Assembly (NCBI GenBank): GCA_023422775.1
Contig: JAFAGM010000014.1
Coordinates: 62,001 to 126,000, forward strand
Direction: 5' to 3'
DNA from: Pseudomonadota bacterium
Lineage (GTDB): Bacteria; Pseudomonadota; Alphaproteobacteria; Rhizobiales; Xanthobacteraceae
DNA length: 64,000 nt
This document shows positions 24,655 to 32,945 of the stretch, in pieces. Under the pieces are notes generated by a model. The model did no database searches and was not told the DNA's origin. It was given only the letters and a program-made list of their open reading frames with translations. Position 1 is the stretch's first letter. Every line of letters starts with the position of its first letter. A program made the position numbers and the translations under genes.

Positions 24655-24961
24655 TGAAACGGGACGAGGTCTTGTGCTGAGGCACCCAATCCGATGAGCC
24701 AGCCTGCTGCTTGGAGCCTATCTAAACATCCCTAGTTGTGAAACGCATGAGGCACCATTAGAGAGAAAGCGGGGTGGGGCCTCGCGGTAGCTGCCGGTCG
24801 AACAGTTCAGGCGTCAACTTCCGGGCAGGGATGTGAGGGACCAGCCACTTATTGTGACGACCGCGCTTGCGAATGAACATCGCGTGTGGGGAATGTAATC
24901 TGCGCGACCATTTTGCGATCCTGCAATCGGCCCGCGCCAGTCGTCCGGTGGAGCGCTTGAC
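24655..24961. other. intergenic region between tonB and the ECF sigma gene
   Basis: A 307-base region that probably contains the promoter of the sigma/anti-sigma pair. One small minus-strand frame is described separately. No clear iron-box or terminator was found. Confidence 0.5.
24758..24880 (-). CDS. possible 40-aa basic peptide, unsupported by family
   Basis: A minus-strand frame of 40 codons beginning MFIRKRGRHNKWLVPHIPAR and ending RGPTPLSL. It is rich in Arg/Lys and Pro and has a low-stop, protein-like composition. No good ribosome-binding site precedes the ATG. It may be the end of a decayed larger gene, since similar composition continues a little upstream in the same frame. Confidence 0.2.
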   Translation of the reverse strand: MFIRKRGRHNKWLVPHIPARKLTPELFDRQLPRGPTPLSL

Positions 24962-25474
24962 GTGAAGGGGAACGATGCCCGCAGCGTAATTTTTCTAGCA
25001 CATCGTGCAGCCCTGATCGAATATGCGACGCCAATTCTCGGCTCGCGCGAGACGGCCGAGGACATCGTGCAGGAAGCATTCCTTAAATTCGTGCCGTCCC
25101 GGCCGGCAGCCGACGGGCCCGAGCAACCTGCAGCCTATCTCTACCGCATCGTCCGCAATCTCTCGCTCGATCTCTTGCGGCGCAAAAAGCTCGAAAGCCG
25201 GGACCCGCTCGACGAGACGTCCTATTGGGCGATGCCACGCCCCGAGGCCACGCCGGAACAGAGCGCGCTGTTGCGTGACGACATCCGTCAGATCGCTGCG
25301 ATGCTCGCTGAAATGCCGACAGAGACCAGGATAGCCGTCGAAATGCACCGTTTCGGAGGGCACAAGCTTCAGGTCATTGCGGCGCATCTCGGTCTCTCGG
25401 TCGCAACCGTGCACCGGATGATCCAAACGGCTCTGGTGGATATCGCAAAGCGGACCGGTCGCGAACAAACGTGA
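24962..25474 (+). CDS. FecI-type ECF sigma factor
   Basis: A 170-aa ECF sigma factor. Region 2 lies in residues about 10-75 (AHRAALIEYATPILGSRETAEDIVQEAFLKF, core ETAEDIVQEAFLKF; then YLYRIVRNLSLDLLRR) and region 4 in 105-160 (HKLQVIAAHLGLSVATVHRM). Its GTG start follows GGTGGAG. With the FecR-like gene 107 bases downstream and the receptor beyond, it forms a cell-surface signalling cassette like HasI/HasS: the loaded receptor signals via the anti-sigma factor to activate its own operon. Confidence 0.9.
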   Translation: MKGNDARSVIFLAHRAALIEYATPILGSRETAEDIVQEAFLKFVPSRPAADGPEQPAAYLYRIVRNLSLDLLRRKKLESRDPLDETSYWAMPRPEATPEQSALLRDDIRQIAAMLAEMPTETRIAVEMHRFGGHKLQVIAAHLGLSVATVHRMIQTALVDIAKRTGREQT

Positions 25475-25581
25475 CATAATTCTCCCGGCGTGAAAAAGAG
25501 CTTCGACTTATTCGTCTATCCAGAGCAGGCGAGACGCGGATCGCATGCTCTGGGCATGGGACTGGGGACGAGGATCACGGG

Positions 25582-26601
25582 ATGTCGCTGAACAACGATG
25601 GAGGCAAGCCCGAAGCCCTGCTGGACGAGGCGGCCGCATGGCTCCTGCGCCTCAGGGAAGCGGCGGGCGACCCGCTCGTTCAGGATGACTTCGGCGCATG
25701 GCTTTCGCGCTCCAGCGAGCACCGCGCTGCGTGGCAGCGGGTGCGGGAAAGCTGGCACCTCGTGGGAGAGGGGACGCCGGTGTACGAACATGTCTGGCGG
25801 CCCCAGTCGATGCAGGCCCCATCCCCCGGTGGCGGCGTCCCGCCTGGAAATCGTTCGCGGGTGACGCCGCGCCGATGGTGGTGGGCGGCGCCTGTCTCTG
25901 CCATTGGTCTGGCTGCCTGCCTGCTCGTCGTTGCCGTCCCTTCGCTTCTCCTGCGGCTGGAGGCAGACCATCTCACCACGACGGCACAAAGCCGGCTGGT
26001 GACGCTCGAAGATGGTACGACCGTGTATCTGGCTGCAGACAGCGCCATCAAGACGGATTTTTCGGCAAGCCGGCGTCAGGTCCGGTTGCTGGCGGGGGAG
26101 GCGTTCTTTGATGTGACCCGCAATCCGGCGCGGCCGTTCGTCGTCGATGCGAGCGGCGTGAAAGTCGAAGTGACGGGAACGGCCTTCGACGTTCGTCTCG
26201 CGTCGTCCGCGACGCAAGTGGAGCTCGCGCGGGGCGCAGTCGGCGTCTCCTCCAATGCAGGCCCGCGCACATCTCCAGCCCAGTTGGTCCCGGGCCAGAT
26301 GCTGGTCGTCGATCGCAAGTCGGGTGCGATGACAAGGAGCGATATCGCGCCTGAGGACATTGGCGCCTGGCGCGAGGGGAAATTGTTCGTCAACGACGCG
26401 ACGATCGGCGCCGTCGTCGAACAGATACAGCGCTATCACACTGCATGGATTGCCGTTCCGGACCTCACGCTGGGGCAGCAGACGGTTACCGGCCTGTACG
26501 ACCTGCGCGACCCCGACCGCGCGCTGCGCGCGCTGGTGCAACCGTACGGCGGCAAGGTTCACGAGGTCTCCCGCTTCGCTCGCATCGTTTCCCGACTTTA
26601 A
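25582..26601 (+). CDS. FecR-family transmembrane anti-sigma regulator
   Basis: A 339-aa protein. N-terminal DUF4880 domain (EAAAWLLRLREAAGDPLVQDDFGAWLSRSSEHRAAWQRV, residues about 13-51; core DDFGAWLSRSSEHRAAW), one membrane helix (about 98-120), then the periplasmic FecR domain beginning VTLEDGTTVYLAADSAI and containing RQVRLLAGEAFFDVTRNPARPF. It passes the occupied-receptor signal to the ECF sigma factor encoded just upstream. Confidence 0.92.
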   Translation: MSLNNDGGKPEALLDEAAAWLLRLREAAGDPLVQDDFGAWLSRSSEHRAAWQRVRESWHLVGEGTPVYEHVWRPQSMQAPSPGGGVPPGNRSRVTPRRWWWAAPVSAIGLAACLLVVAVPSLLLRLEADHLTTTAQSRLVTLEDGTTVYLAADSAIKTDFSASRRQVRLLAGEAFFDVTRNPARPFVVDASGVKVEVTGTAFDVRLASSATQVELARGAVGVSSNAGPRTSPAQLVPGQMLVVDRKSGAMTRSDIAPEDIGAWREGKLFVNDATIGAVVEQIQRYHTAWIAVPDLTLGQQTVTGLYDLRDPDRALRALVQPYGGKVHEVSRFARIVSRL

Positions 26602-26651
26602 GTCGAATCTAAACTGCGAAGCCGTTTCTCGCGCTCAATGCGCGATAATCC

Positions 26652-26679
26652 TGAAAAAAAATATCGAGCCGATCGTCTT
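26652..26679 (+). promoter_or_regulatory. candidate ECF-sigma promoter of the heme receptor gene
   Basis: TGAAAA (26652-26657), a 16-base spacer, then CGTCTT (26674-26679) fits the general -35 AAC/GAAA and -10 CGTC layout of ECF promoters. It lies 60 bases before the proposed receptor start and is the obvious target of the adjacent FecI-type sigma. By-eye match only. Confidence 0.4.
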
Positions 26680-26738
26680 TAGTCGGGAAGCGCATTCGAA
26701 AAGAAATGCGCGGCGGCAGACTAGAGTACGGGGCTTTG

Positions 26739-29429
26739 ATGTGCGTTTCGAAGACGACAATTTCCAATCAAATCAATGAAAGAGTAGTGAACGTTGCGCA
26801 CATTGCGTGCCTTGTTGCGGCGCTGGCAGCGGCGGACAGCGCCTCGCGCGCATTCGCGCAGGCCTCGCCGGGTTCTGGAATGGTTCAAGTTCAGGGGGGC
26901 GACGCAGCCGCGCCGAGAAACTTCAACATTCCTGCGCAGCCTCTCGGTCGTGCGTTGAATACCTTCGGCCGCCAGTCCGGCCTGCAGGTGACGTTATCAG
27001 CGGCAACGTCGCGCGGGGTAACATCGAATGCCGTCAACGGCAGCTTTACTCCGGAGCAGGCGCTGTCGCTGATGCTGCAAAACACCGGCATCACATTTCG
27101 CGTCACGGCCGATCGCACGGCGGTCATCGGGGCGACGAACTCGCCGGCAGTGAGTTCATCCGTCCCTGGCGCGATTCAGCTCGATACGCTGGAAGTATCG
27201 GGCGGACGAAATGCCATTTCGGGCTCCGGCTATCAGGGTACGCCGGACTGGGTCTATCAGGCGCCCGCGGCCGTCAGCGTGATTTCGCGCGAGGCGATCG
27301 AGAACAACCCGACCCGCAACGTCCGCGACCTGCTCGACAACGTCGCCGGCGTCTATGCCAACCGCTCGGAAGCGCAGAACCCGGGCATCAGCGTCAATAT
27401 CCGCGGCCTTCAGGACCAGGACCGCATCGCCACCATGATCGACGGCGCGCGGCAAAGTTTCCAGCGCAGCGCGCACGGCGCCACGCAGCGCACCTACGTC
27501 GATACGGCGTTTATTCGTGCCGTCGATATCGAGAAAAGCACGACATCCGGCGTCGGCAGCGCCGGCGCGCTGGGCGGTTCCGTCAATTTCCGGACTCTTC
27601 TGGCTGAGGACCTGATCGCGCCGGGCAAGCAGTATGGCGGTCAGGTCAACGTCACCACCGGGACCAACCAGTTCAATTTCAACGGTTCGACGGCCGCCGC
27701 GGTGCGGCTGTCGGATCGATTTTCCGTCCTCGGCGGCATCAGCTACAGGAATATCGGCGCCTATGACATCGGCAAGAACGGCACCATCAACAGCGCGGCG
27801 ACCTATGCCGGGGATGTGTTGCTGTTCTCCGGCCAGGAGGTTCGCTCCAGCATTCTGAAAGCCGAGGCCCAGGCCACGGACGACGTCAAGCTCACGCTCG
27901 GCTGGGTCCGGAACGATTCCAGGTTCAACACCGGGAATTACGATTTCCAGTTGAGCAATGGCAACCTCGTGAAGGCGACGGAGGGTGTCGTCAACAACAC
28001 CTACACCTCCGCGCTCGACTGGAAGCCCGATAGCGAGCTGATCGATCTGAGGGCTCGCTTCTATTACAACAACCTCCGGAACAACAGGGTCGAGCAGGGC
28101 TCGGTCCTGCCGACGGGGCCGTCGAACTACGTCATGGGGACACTCGGCGGCAGCGTCGAGAATACCAGTCGCTTCGATACTGGCCTGGGAGCCCTGGCCT
28201 TCAACTACGGCATGGAAGCCTTCAGCGACGACGGGAAGACCGTTCTCACGCGTGGCTTTGTCGCAGCCGACGGCACGGATTACTCGAACACGCTTTCGGG
28301 CGGCACGCCGAGCGGCAAGCGCGATATCGTCAGCGGTTTTGGCAGCGCAAAATATTCGCCCACCGATTGGCTGACCGTTTCGGGCGGCTTGCGTTACGAC
28401 TGGTATCACGCCGTGGGATCGGCGGTGGTCTACGGCAAGGAGAATACGCAGGATATCATCGGTTACACCCCTGGGACGCCCGACGTCTGCTTGCCGTCGC
28501 CACCGTTTCCGCCCGGGACCTGCTTCCCCGGAGCGGCCCCCGAGCCGATACTCGGTCCGGCGTACACCCCGAGATACGATACCCATGTCGACAAGTCCGG
28601 CGGAGCCTTGCTGCCGTCGGTGACCATTGCCGTCAAGCCGTTCGAATGGCTGCAGCCCTTCGTCAAATACTCGAAGAGCTACCGGCCGCCCACGATCATG
28701 GAGTCGTTTCTCAATGGCGGGCATGACGGAAACAGCATCAGTGAATACGCGCCAAATCCGTTTCTCAGACCCGAACGGGGCGAGACCTACGAGCTGGGCG
28801 CAAACATCTCGAGCAACGGGATCCTGACAGAGCGGGATACGTTCCGGTTCAAGGCGGTGGGCTTTTACAGGGAAATTATCGACTACATCAGCCTTGGCAA
28901 AATCCGCTACGCACAAAGCAACCTGCCATCTTATACCTCCTATGTGAACCTCAACGGCATCACCCGCATGAAGGGGATCGAAGTCGAGGCCAACTACGAT
29001 GCCAGATTTCTCTATATTGGCGGGACAATCACGCGCATCGATACGGATTTTGCCGACAGCTTTACGACTCCTGCCGGCAATAGCATGCCGATCAACAGCG
29101 GACAGGGCGCTGCGATCATCTTCGAACAGCCCAAGCTGCGGGTTACGCTCGATGCGGGCGTGCGTCTGCTCGAGGAAAAGCTGACGCTGGGTGCCCGCGT
29201 CACCGACGTGTCGAAGACGGAGCCGGCGCTGGGCTCCCTTCGGACAGGCTACGTGATGGACGGTTACCGGGTTTACGACATCTACGGATCCTATGCTTTC
29301 GATCCGGACACGAAGTTGCGCTTCGCGGTCACCAATCTCACGGACGTCGCTTACGCTCCCGCCGTCGGCGCCAACTTCTATGCCGCGCCCGGACGAACCG
29401 CCACTGTATCGCTCAATTACAAATTCTAG
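26739..29429 (+). CDS. TonB-dependent heme/hemophore receptor with STN signalling domain
   Basis: An 896-aa outer-membrane receptor. After a signal peptide (cleavage after about SRAFAQ) comes an STN domain (FNIPAQPLGRALNTFGRQSG to VTADRTAVIG) that talks to the FecR-like protein, then the plug (ISREAIENNPTRNVRDLLDN, GISVNIRGLQDQDRI, KSTTSGVGSAGALGGSVNF) and a 22-strand barrel ending in NLTDVAYAP and a C-terminal Phe. The barrel contains a PTIMESF and NPFLRPERGETYELG segment, as in hemoglobin/heme receptors of the TonB-hemoglobin/HasR group. Context with hemophores and type I secretion argues for a HasR role. ATG at 26739 has GGGG upstream; an alternative 11 codons earlier exists. Confidence 0.9.
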   Translation: MCVSKTTISNQINERVVNVAHIACLVAALAAADSASRAFAQASPGSGMVQVQGGDAAAPRNFNIPAQPLGRALNTFGRQSGLQVTLSAATSRGVTSNAVNGSFTPEQALSLMLQNTGITFRVTADRTAVIGATNSPAVSSSVPGAIQLDTLEVSGGRNAISGSGYQGTPDWVYQAPAAVSVISREAIENNPTRNVRDLLDNVAGVYANRSEAQNPGISVNIRGLQDQDRIATMIDGARQSFQRSAHGATQRTYVDTAFIRAVDIEKSTTSGVGSAGALGGSVNFRTLLAEDLIAPGKQYGGQVNVTTGTNQFNFNGSTAAAVRLSDRFSVLGGISYRNIGAYDIGKNGTINSAATYAGDVLLFSGQEVRSSILKAEAQATDDVKLTLGWVRNDSRFNTGNYDFQLSNGNLVKATEGVVNNTYTSALDWKPDSELIDLRARFYYNNLRNNRVEQGSVLPTGPSNYVMGTLGGSVENTSRFDTGLGALAFNYGMEAFSDDGKTVLTRGFVAADGTDYSNTLSGGTPSGKRDIVSGFGSAKYSPTDWLTVSGGLRYDWYHAVGSAVVYGKENTQDIIGYTPGTPDVCLPSPPFPPGTCFPGAAPEPILGPAYTPRYDTHVDKSGGALLPSVTIAVKPFEWLQPFVKYSKSYRPPTIMESFLNGGHDGNSISEYAPNPFLRPERGETYELGANISSNGILTERDTFRFKAVGFYREIIDYISLGKIRYAQSNLPSYTSYVNLNGITRMKGIEVEANYDARFLYIGGTITRIDTDFADSFTTPAGNSMPINSGQGAAIIFEQPKLRVTLDAGVRLLEEKLTLGARVTDVSKTEPALGSLRTGYVMDGYRVYDIYGSYAFDPDTKLRFAVTNLTDVAYAPAVGANFYAAPGRTATVSLNYKF

Positions 29430-29460
29430 AGATTCCACGGTCGCAGGCTGTGGATGCGAG

Positions 29461-29478
29461 GTTCGTCCGGGGACGAAC
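29461..29478 (+). other. intercistronic hairpin before the first hemophore gene
   Basis: GTTCGTC-CGGG-GACGAAC is a perfect 7-bp stem with a four-base loop, between receptor and hemophore genes, 28 bases before the hemophore start and without a T-tract. It may stabilise or process the mRNA so the secreted hemophore is made in excess over the receptor; that role is inference. Confidence 0.55.
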
Positions 29479-29505
29479 AGATGAACAGGCAAAGGGAAAC
29501 AAGAA

Positions 29506-30225
29506 ATGACACTGTTGATTGAGCTGACCGCAGCGAGCAGCAATCTTCCATCCTACCTCGCGGCCTACGACACGAACTTCTCCTACAATGGTAACGGCTG
29601 GTTCTCCCGGTCCTTCTCTACCGGTCAGGATCAGTGGTCCGCCGGCTTCGATACCGAAGGCGTCGACAACAACATTCCCTCGGTCATCATGGAGATCGAC
29701 GACTACAGTTATTCGCCGGGTCTGTTCAACGGCGACGTCATGTCGCTCACGCTCGGCCGCAACCTCGAATATGACGCAGGTCAGGATAAGTGGGTGCAGG
29801 ACGAGGAACTCATCATCACCAACGAGAGCGGCTACATGCCGGATACGACGACCTTCGCCTACGCGATCTACAGCCTGTCGCATGGCGGCGCCGTCGACGG
29901 CCTGGGGACCTTTCCGGGTCTGACGGACTACTTTGCCGAGCAAGGCACCATCCAGGTCGGGAATCTCGGACTCAACGACACGCTTCTCGGCTTCGGCGGA
30001 AGCGATACTTTCGTGTTCCAGGACGGGTCCGCCTTCGACACCGTCAATGGCTTCGATCTTGCTGCCGACGTCCTCGACGTTTCGGCATGGGGAGCGACGG
30101 GATTTGGTGATCTGACGATTGCAACCGTCGGAAGCGACACCTACGTCAGCAGCTCGGATTTCACCGACATCATCAAGGTCGCGGGCGTAACCGGCCTGAC
30201 GGTCACCAACTTCGAGTTTGCGTGA
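29506..30225 (+). CDS. HasA-like secreted heme-binding protein with RTX-type tail, copy 1
   Basis: A 239-aa protein without an N-terminal signal. Residues 1-150 align with the HasA fold: LPSYLAAYD at the start, EIDDYSYSPGLFNGDVMSLTLGRNL in the heme-loop region (core DDYSYSPG), and SLSHGGAVDGLG...GLTDYFAEQGT near the helix end. Tyr69 corresponds to heme ligand Tyr75 of Serratia HasA, but the His32 and His83 positions have no histidine; the only His is near residue 126. Residues 160-239 (GFGGSDTFVFQDGSAFDTV, DLAADVLDVS) resemble serralysin/RTX C-termini and probably carry the type I secretion signal. This tail is absent from classical HasA. Confidence 0.8.
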   Translation: MTLLIELTAASSNLPSYLAAYDTNFSYNGNGWFSRSFSTGQDQWSAGFDTEGVDNNIPSVIMEIDDYSYSPGLFNGDVMSLTLGRNLEYDAGQDKWVQDEELIITNESGYMPDTTTFAYAIYSLSHGGAVDGLGTFPGLTDYFAEQGTIQVGNLGLNDTLLGFGGSDTFVFQDGSAFDTVNGFDLAADVLDVSAWGATGFGDLTIATVGSDTYVSSSDFTDIIKVAGVTGLTVTNFEFA

Positions 30226-30253
30226 GCGATATCCCGGCTTCCGAAGGCAACGT

Positions 30254-30273
30254 CGCGTTCATGCGTGAACGCG
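30254..30273 (+). other. intercistronic hairpin before the second hemophore gene
   Basis: CGCGTTCA-TGCG-TGAACGCG forms a perfect 8-bp stem with a four-base loop, between the two hemophore genes. It lies 29 bases after the first hemophore stop and has no following T-run. It resembles in position the hairpin before copy 1, suggesting each hemophore message is separately stabilised. Confidence 0.6.
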
Positions 30274-30329
30274 GCGGAGCCTGGGATAATTCCGATCGTC
30301 GTCGTCAAGAAAATCCGAGGAGTTAAAGA

Positions 30330-31085
30330 ATGGCATTGGTATTGGACTACACGAGCGCGAGCAGCAACCTTCCCGCGTTCCTCGACAACTGGGTCGACAA
30401 CTTCGAGTATCGTGGCACCGGCGGCTTCAACGCCGTCAGGAACGTGTCGGACCAATGGTACGCCGGAACGCGTATCGTGGGTGGCGTGGACAATGGAAAG
30501 TCGTCCGTGATCGTGAACGGAAATGACTTCAGCTACACGCCCGGTGTCGTCGATGGCACGGTCGATACGCTCACGCTGGGGAGCAATCTCGCCTACGTGT
30601 CATCCACCGATCAGTGGGTGCAGGATGAAGGCCTGTCGGTCAATTTTGCCGGCGCGACGCTGACGCCGGCTTTCGATGCTGCGATTGCCGACCTGTCGCA
30701 GAACGGCAGCCTGGATGGCCTCTACGGCTATTTCGCCGAGCAGGGGACCGTGCAGAACGGTACCGTCGGCAACGATGTCATGCTGAGCTTTGCCGGCGAT
30801 GACACGTTCACCGGCAATCTCGGCGACGATACGTTCACCTTTGCCGACGGCTGGGCCGACGACATCATCACTGACTTCGGCACCGATGCCGGCAATAACG
30901 ATGTCATCGACCTGCAGGGTGTGACCGGCATTTCGAACTATATCGATCTGTTCTTCAACCACAGCAACTGGTGGGACAACAGCGGCGTTCTCACCATCAG
31001 CGATGGCGCGAACACGCTCCAGCTCGATGGCTATGTCGGCACCGACATGGCCAGACTGATTCTCTGCGGCAATATCGTGGTCTGA
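30330..31085 (+). CDS. HasA-like secreted heme-binding protein with RTX-type tail, copy 2
   Basis: A 251-aa paralogue of the preceding gene (shared starts SASSNLP, QDEGLSV versus QDEELII, GYFAEQGT). The HasA-like part aligns well: GNDFSYTPGVVDGTVDTLTLG corresponds to HasA's Tyr75-to-SLSFG segment (core DFSYTPG), with Tyr69 the likely ligand. No histidine occurs in the first 190 residues. The tail has two RTX-like units (GDDTFTGNLGDDTFTFADGW) and NDVIDLQGV, again serralysin-like. AGGAG gives a strong ribosome-binding site. Likely function is extracellular heme capture for the receptor upstream; an RTX adhesin or other type I substrate is possible. Confidence 0.82.
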   Translation: MALVLDYTSASSNLPAFLDNWVDNFEYRGTGGFNAVRNVSDQWYAGTRIVGGVDNGKSSVIVNGNDFSYTPGVVDGTVDTLTLGSNLAYVSSTDQWVQDEGLSVNFAGATLTPAFDAAIADLSQNGSLDGLYGYFAEQGTVQNGTVGNDVMLSFAGDDTFTGNLGDDTFTFADGWADDIITDFGTDAGNNDVIDLQGVTGISNYIDLFFNHSNWWDNSGVLTISDGANTLQLDGYVGTDMARLILCGNIVV

Positions 31086-31094
31086 GCGCGGTCC

Positions 31095-32945
31095 GTGCTC
31101 AAAATCCCGCATCGCAAGCCGTCGCAGCCTTTGGCTGCGGCGGTGGTGTCGCCACTGCTACCGGCGCTTGCCGGGACTGCCGTGGTCAGCGGCGTGGTCA
31201 ATATCCTGGCGCTGACGTCGCCGTTGTTCATGTTGCAGGTCTACGACCGCGTGCTGGCGAGCCGCAGCGTTTCCACGCTGGTCGGGCTGGCGGTGCTGGC
31301 CGCGGCTCTGTTCGCGTTTCAATCGATGCTGGATGTGATCCGTGGTCGTGTGCTGCTGCGGATCGGAGAGACCGTCGATCGCAAATTGTCCGGTCGCGTC
31401 CATGAGGCGATCGTCCGGCTGCCGCTCGAGGCCCGGCTGCCGGGCGACGGCCTGCAGCCGCTGCGTGATCTCGACAATGTTCGCGGCTTCCTGTCGGGGC
31501 AGGGACCCACGGCGCTGTTTGATTTGCCATGGATGCCGCTCTATCTCGGCATCTGCTTCCTGTTTCATTTCTGGATAGGAATTACCGCGCTTGTGGGCGC
31601 GATTGTGCTGGTGTCGCTCACGGTCATCACGGATGCGATGTCGCGCGGGCCGACGCGCGCGGCGATGCAGCATGGCATGGCGCGCAATGCGCTGATGGAG
31701 GCCGGCCGGCGCAATGCAGAAGCGGTCCGCGCCATGGGCCTTGGCGGCCGCATGGAGGCGCGCTGGCAAAAGGCGAACATGGAGTATCTCGGGGCCAACC
31801 GGCGTGTCGGCGATATCGCCGGCGGCCTCGGCGGCGTCTCCAGGTCGCTGCGGATGATCCTGCAATCGGGCATGCTGGCGGTCGGCGCCTGTCTGGTCAT
31901 CAGGCAGGAGACGAGCGCCGGCGTCATGATCGCGAGTTCCATCATGATGGGCCGCGCGCTGGCACCTGTCGATCTCGCAATTGCCAGCTGGAAGCCGTTC
32001 CTGATGGCGCGGCAGAGCTGGAGCCGGCTCGGGGAACTGTTCGCGCTGATGCCCGAGACGCGCGCGATCATGGCGCTGCCGAAGCCGGAGCGCGAGTTGC
32101 GTGCGGAAGCGATGAACGTCACGCCGCCCGGCGAGAAGAAGCCGACCCTTGCGGGCGTCAATTTTGTTCTGCCGGCGGGAAGCGCGCTTGCCATCATCGG
32201 CCCGAGCGGCAGTGGAAAATCCACGCTTGCGCGCGCGCTGGTCGGCGTCTGGGCACCGGCAAGCGGCAAGGTCCGCATCGATGGCGCAGGCTTCGATCAA
32301 TGGGACCGGGAAGAGCTGGGTCGCCACATCGGCTATCTGCCGCAAGGTGTCGAACTGTTCGACGGCACCATCGCCGAGAACATCTCCCGGTTTGAGCCGG
32401 ACGCCGATGCCGGCGCCATCGTCGCCGCGGCCAGGGCGGCGGGCGCGCACGATCTCATTGTTCGCTTTGAAAACGGCTATGAGACCCGGATCGGTGAGGC
32501 GGGTTCGGCCCTGTCGGCGGGGCAACGCCAGCGCATCGGCCTGGCTCGCGCACTCTATGGTGACCCGTTTCTCGTCGTGCTCGACGAGCCCAACGCGAAT
32601 CTCGATGCGGAGGGCGAGAAGGCCGTCGTCCGGGCAATGACGTCGGTGCGTGAACGCAAGGGCATCGTCGTCGTCGTTGCGCATCGCCCCAGCGCGCTCG
32701 GCGTGGTGGACCTCGTGGCTGTCGTCGAGGCGGGAAGGATGAAGGCATTCGGTCCACGCGACGAGGTGCTGTCGCGCGCACTGAAAGGTGCAAATTCAGC
32801 GCCGGAGACCATGGCGACAGCCGCCGGCTACTCGGCCGGCTTCCGCACCACCGCTCCGTTCCGTGTTGTTGCGACCGCTGCCATGGAGCCGGCTGCAGGC
32901 AGATCGCCCGGCGAGCATACGGATGAAGCCGATGCCGGACGCTGA
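31095..32945 (+). CDS. type I secretion ABC transporter/permease (HasD/PrtD type)
   Basis: A 616-aa fused permease-ATPase without a C39 peptidase domain. Six membrane helices lie in residues 20-300. The ATPase has Walker A GPSGSGKST (about 371-379), a Q-loop with GYLPQGVELFDGTIAENI, signature LSAGQRQRIGLARALYGDP (about 473-491) and Walker B FLVVLDEPNANLD. It would export the two preceding hemophores from cytoplasm through a TolC-like channel not encoded here. It begins 10 bases after the second hemophore gene, and its end overlaps the adaptor gene. Confidence 0.93.
   Translation: MLKIPHRKPSQPLAAAVVSPLLPALAGTAVVSGVVNILALTSPLFMLQVYDRVLASRSVSTLVGLAVLAAALFAFQSMLDVIRGRVLLRIGETVDRKLSGRVHEAIVRLPLEARLPGDGLQPLRDLDNVRGFLSGQGPTALFDLPWMPLYLGICFLFHFWIGITALVGAIVLVSLTVITDAMSRGPTRAAMQHGMARNALMEAGRRNAEAVRAMGLGGRMEARWQKANMEYLGANRRVGDIAGGLGGVSRSLRMILQSGMLAVGACLVIRQETSAGVMIASSIMMGRALAPVDLAIASWKPFLMARQSWSRLGELFALMPETRAIMALPKPERELRAEAMNVTPPGEKKPTLAGVNFVLPAGSALAIIGPSGSGKSTLARALVGVWAPASGKVRIDGAGFDQWDREELGRHIGYLPQGVELFDGTIAENISRFEPDADAGAIVAAARAAGAHDLIVRFENGYETRIGEAGSALSAGQRQRIGLARALYGDPFLVVLDEPNANLDAEGEKAVVRAMTSVRERKGIVVVVAHRPSALGVVDLVAVVEAGRMKAFGPRDEVLSRALKGANSAPETMATAAGYSAGFRTTAPFRVVATAAMEPAAGRSPGEHTDEADAGR

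Noticed and set aside
27156..29543. 795-codon open frame on the minus strand across the TonB receptor gene
   Set aside because: Antisense shadow with no recognisable domain; the receptor gene on the plus strand is unambiguous.
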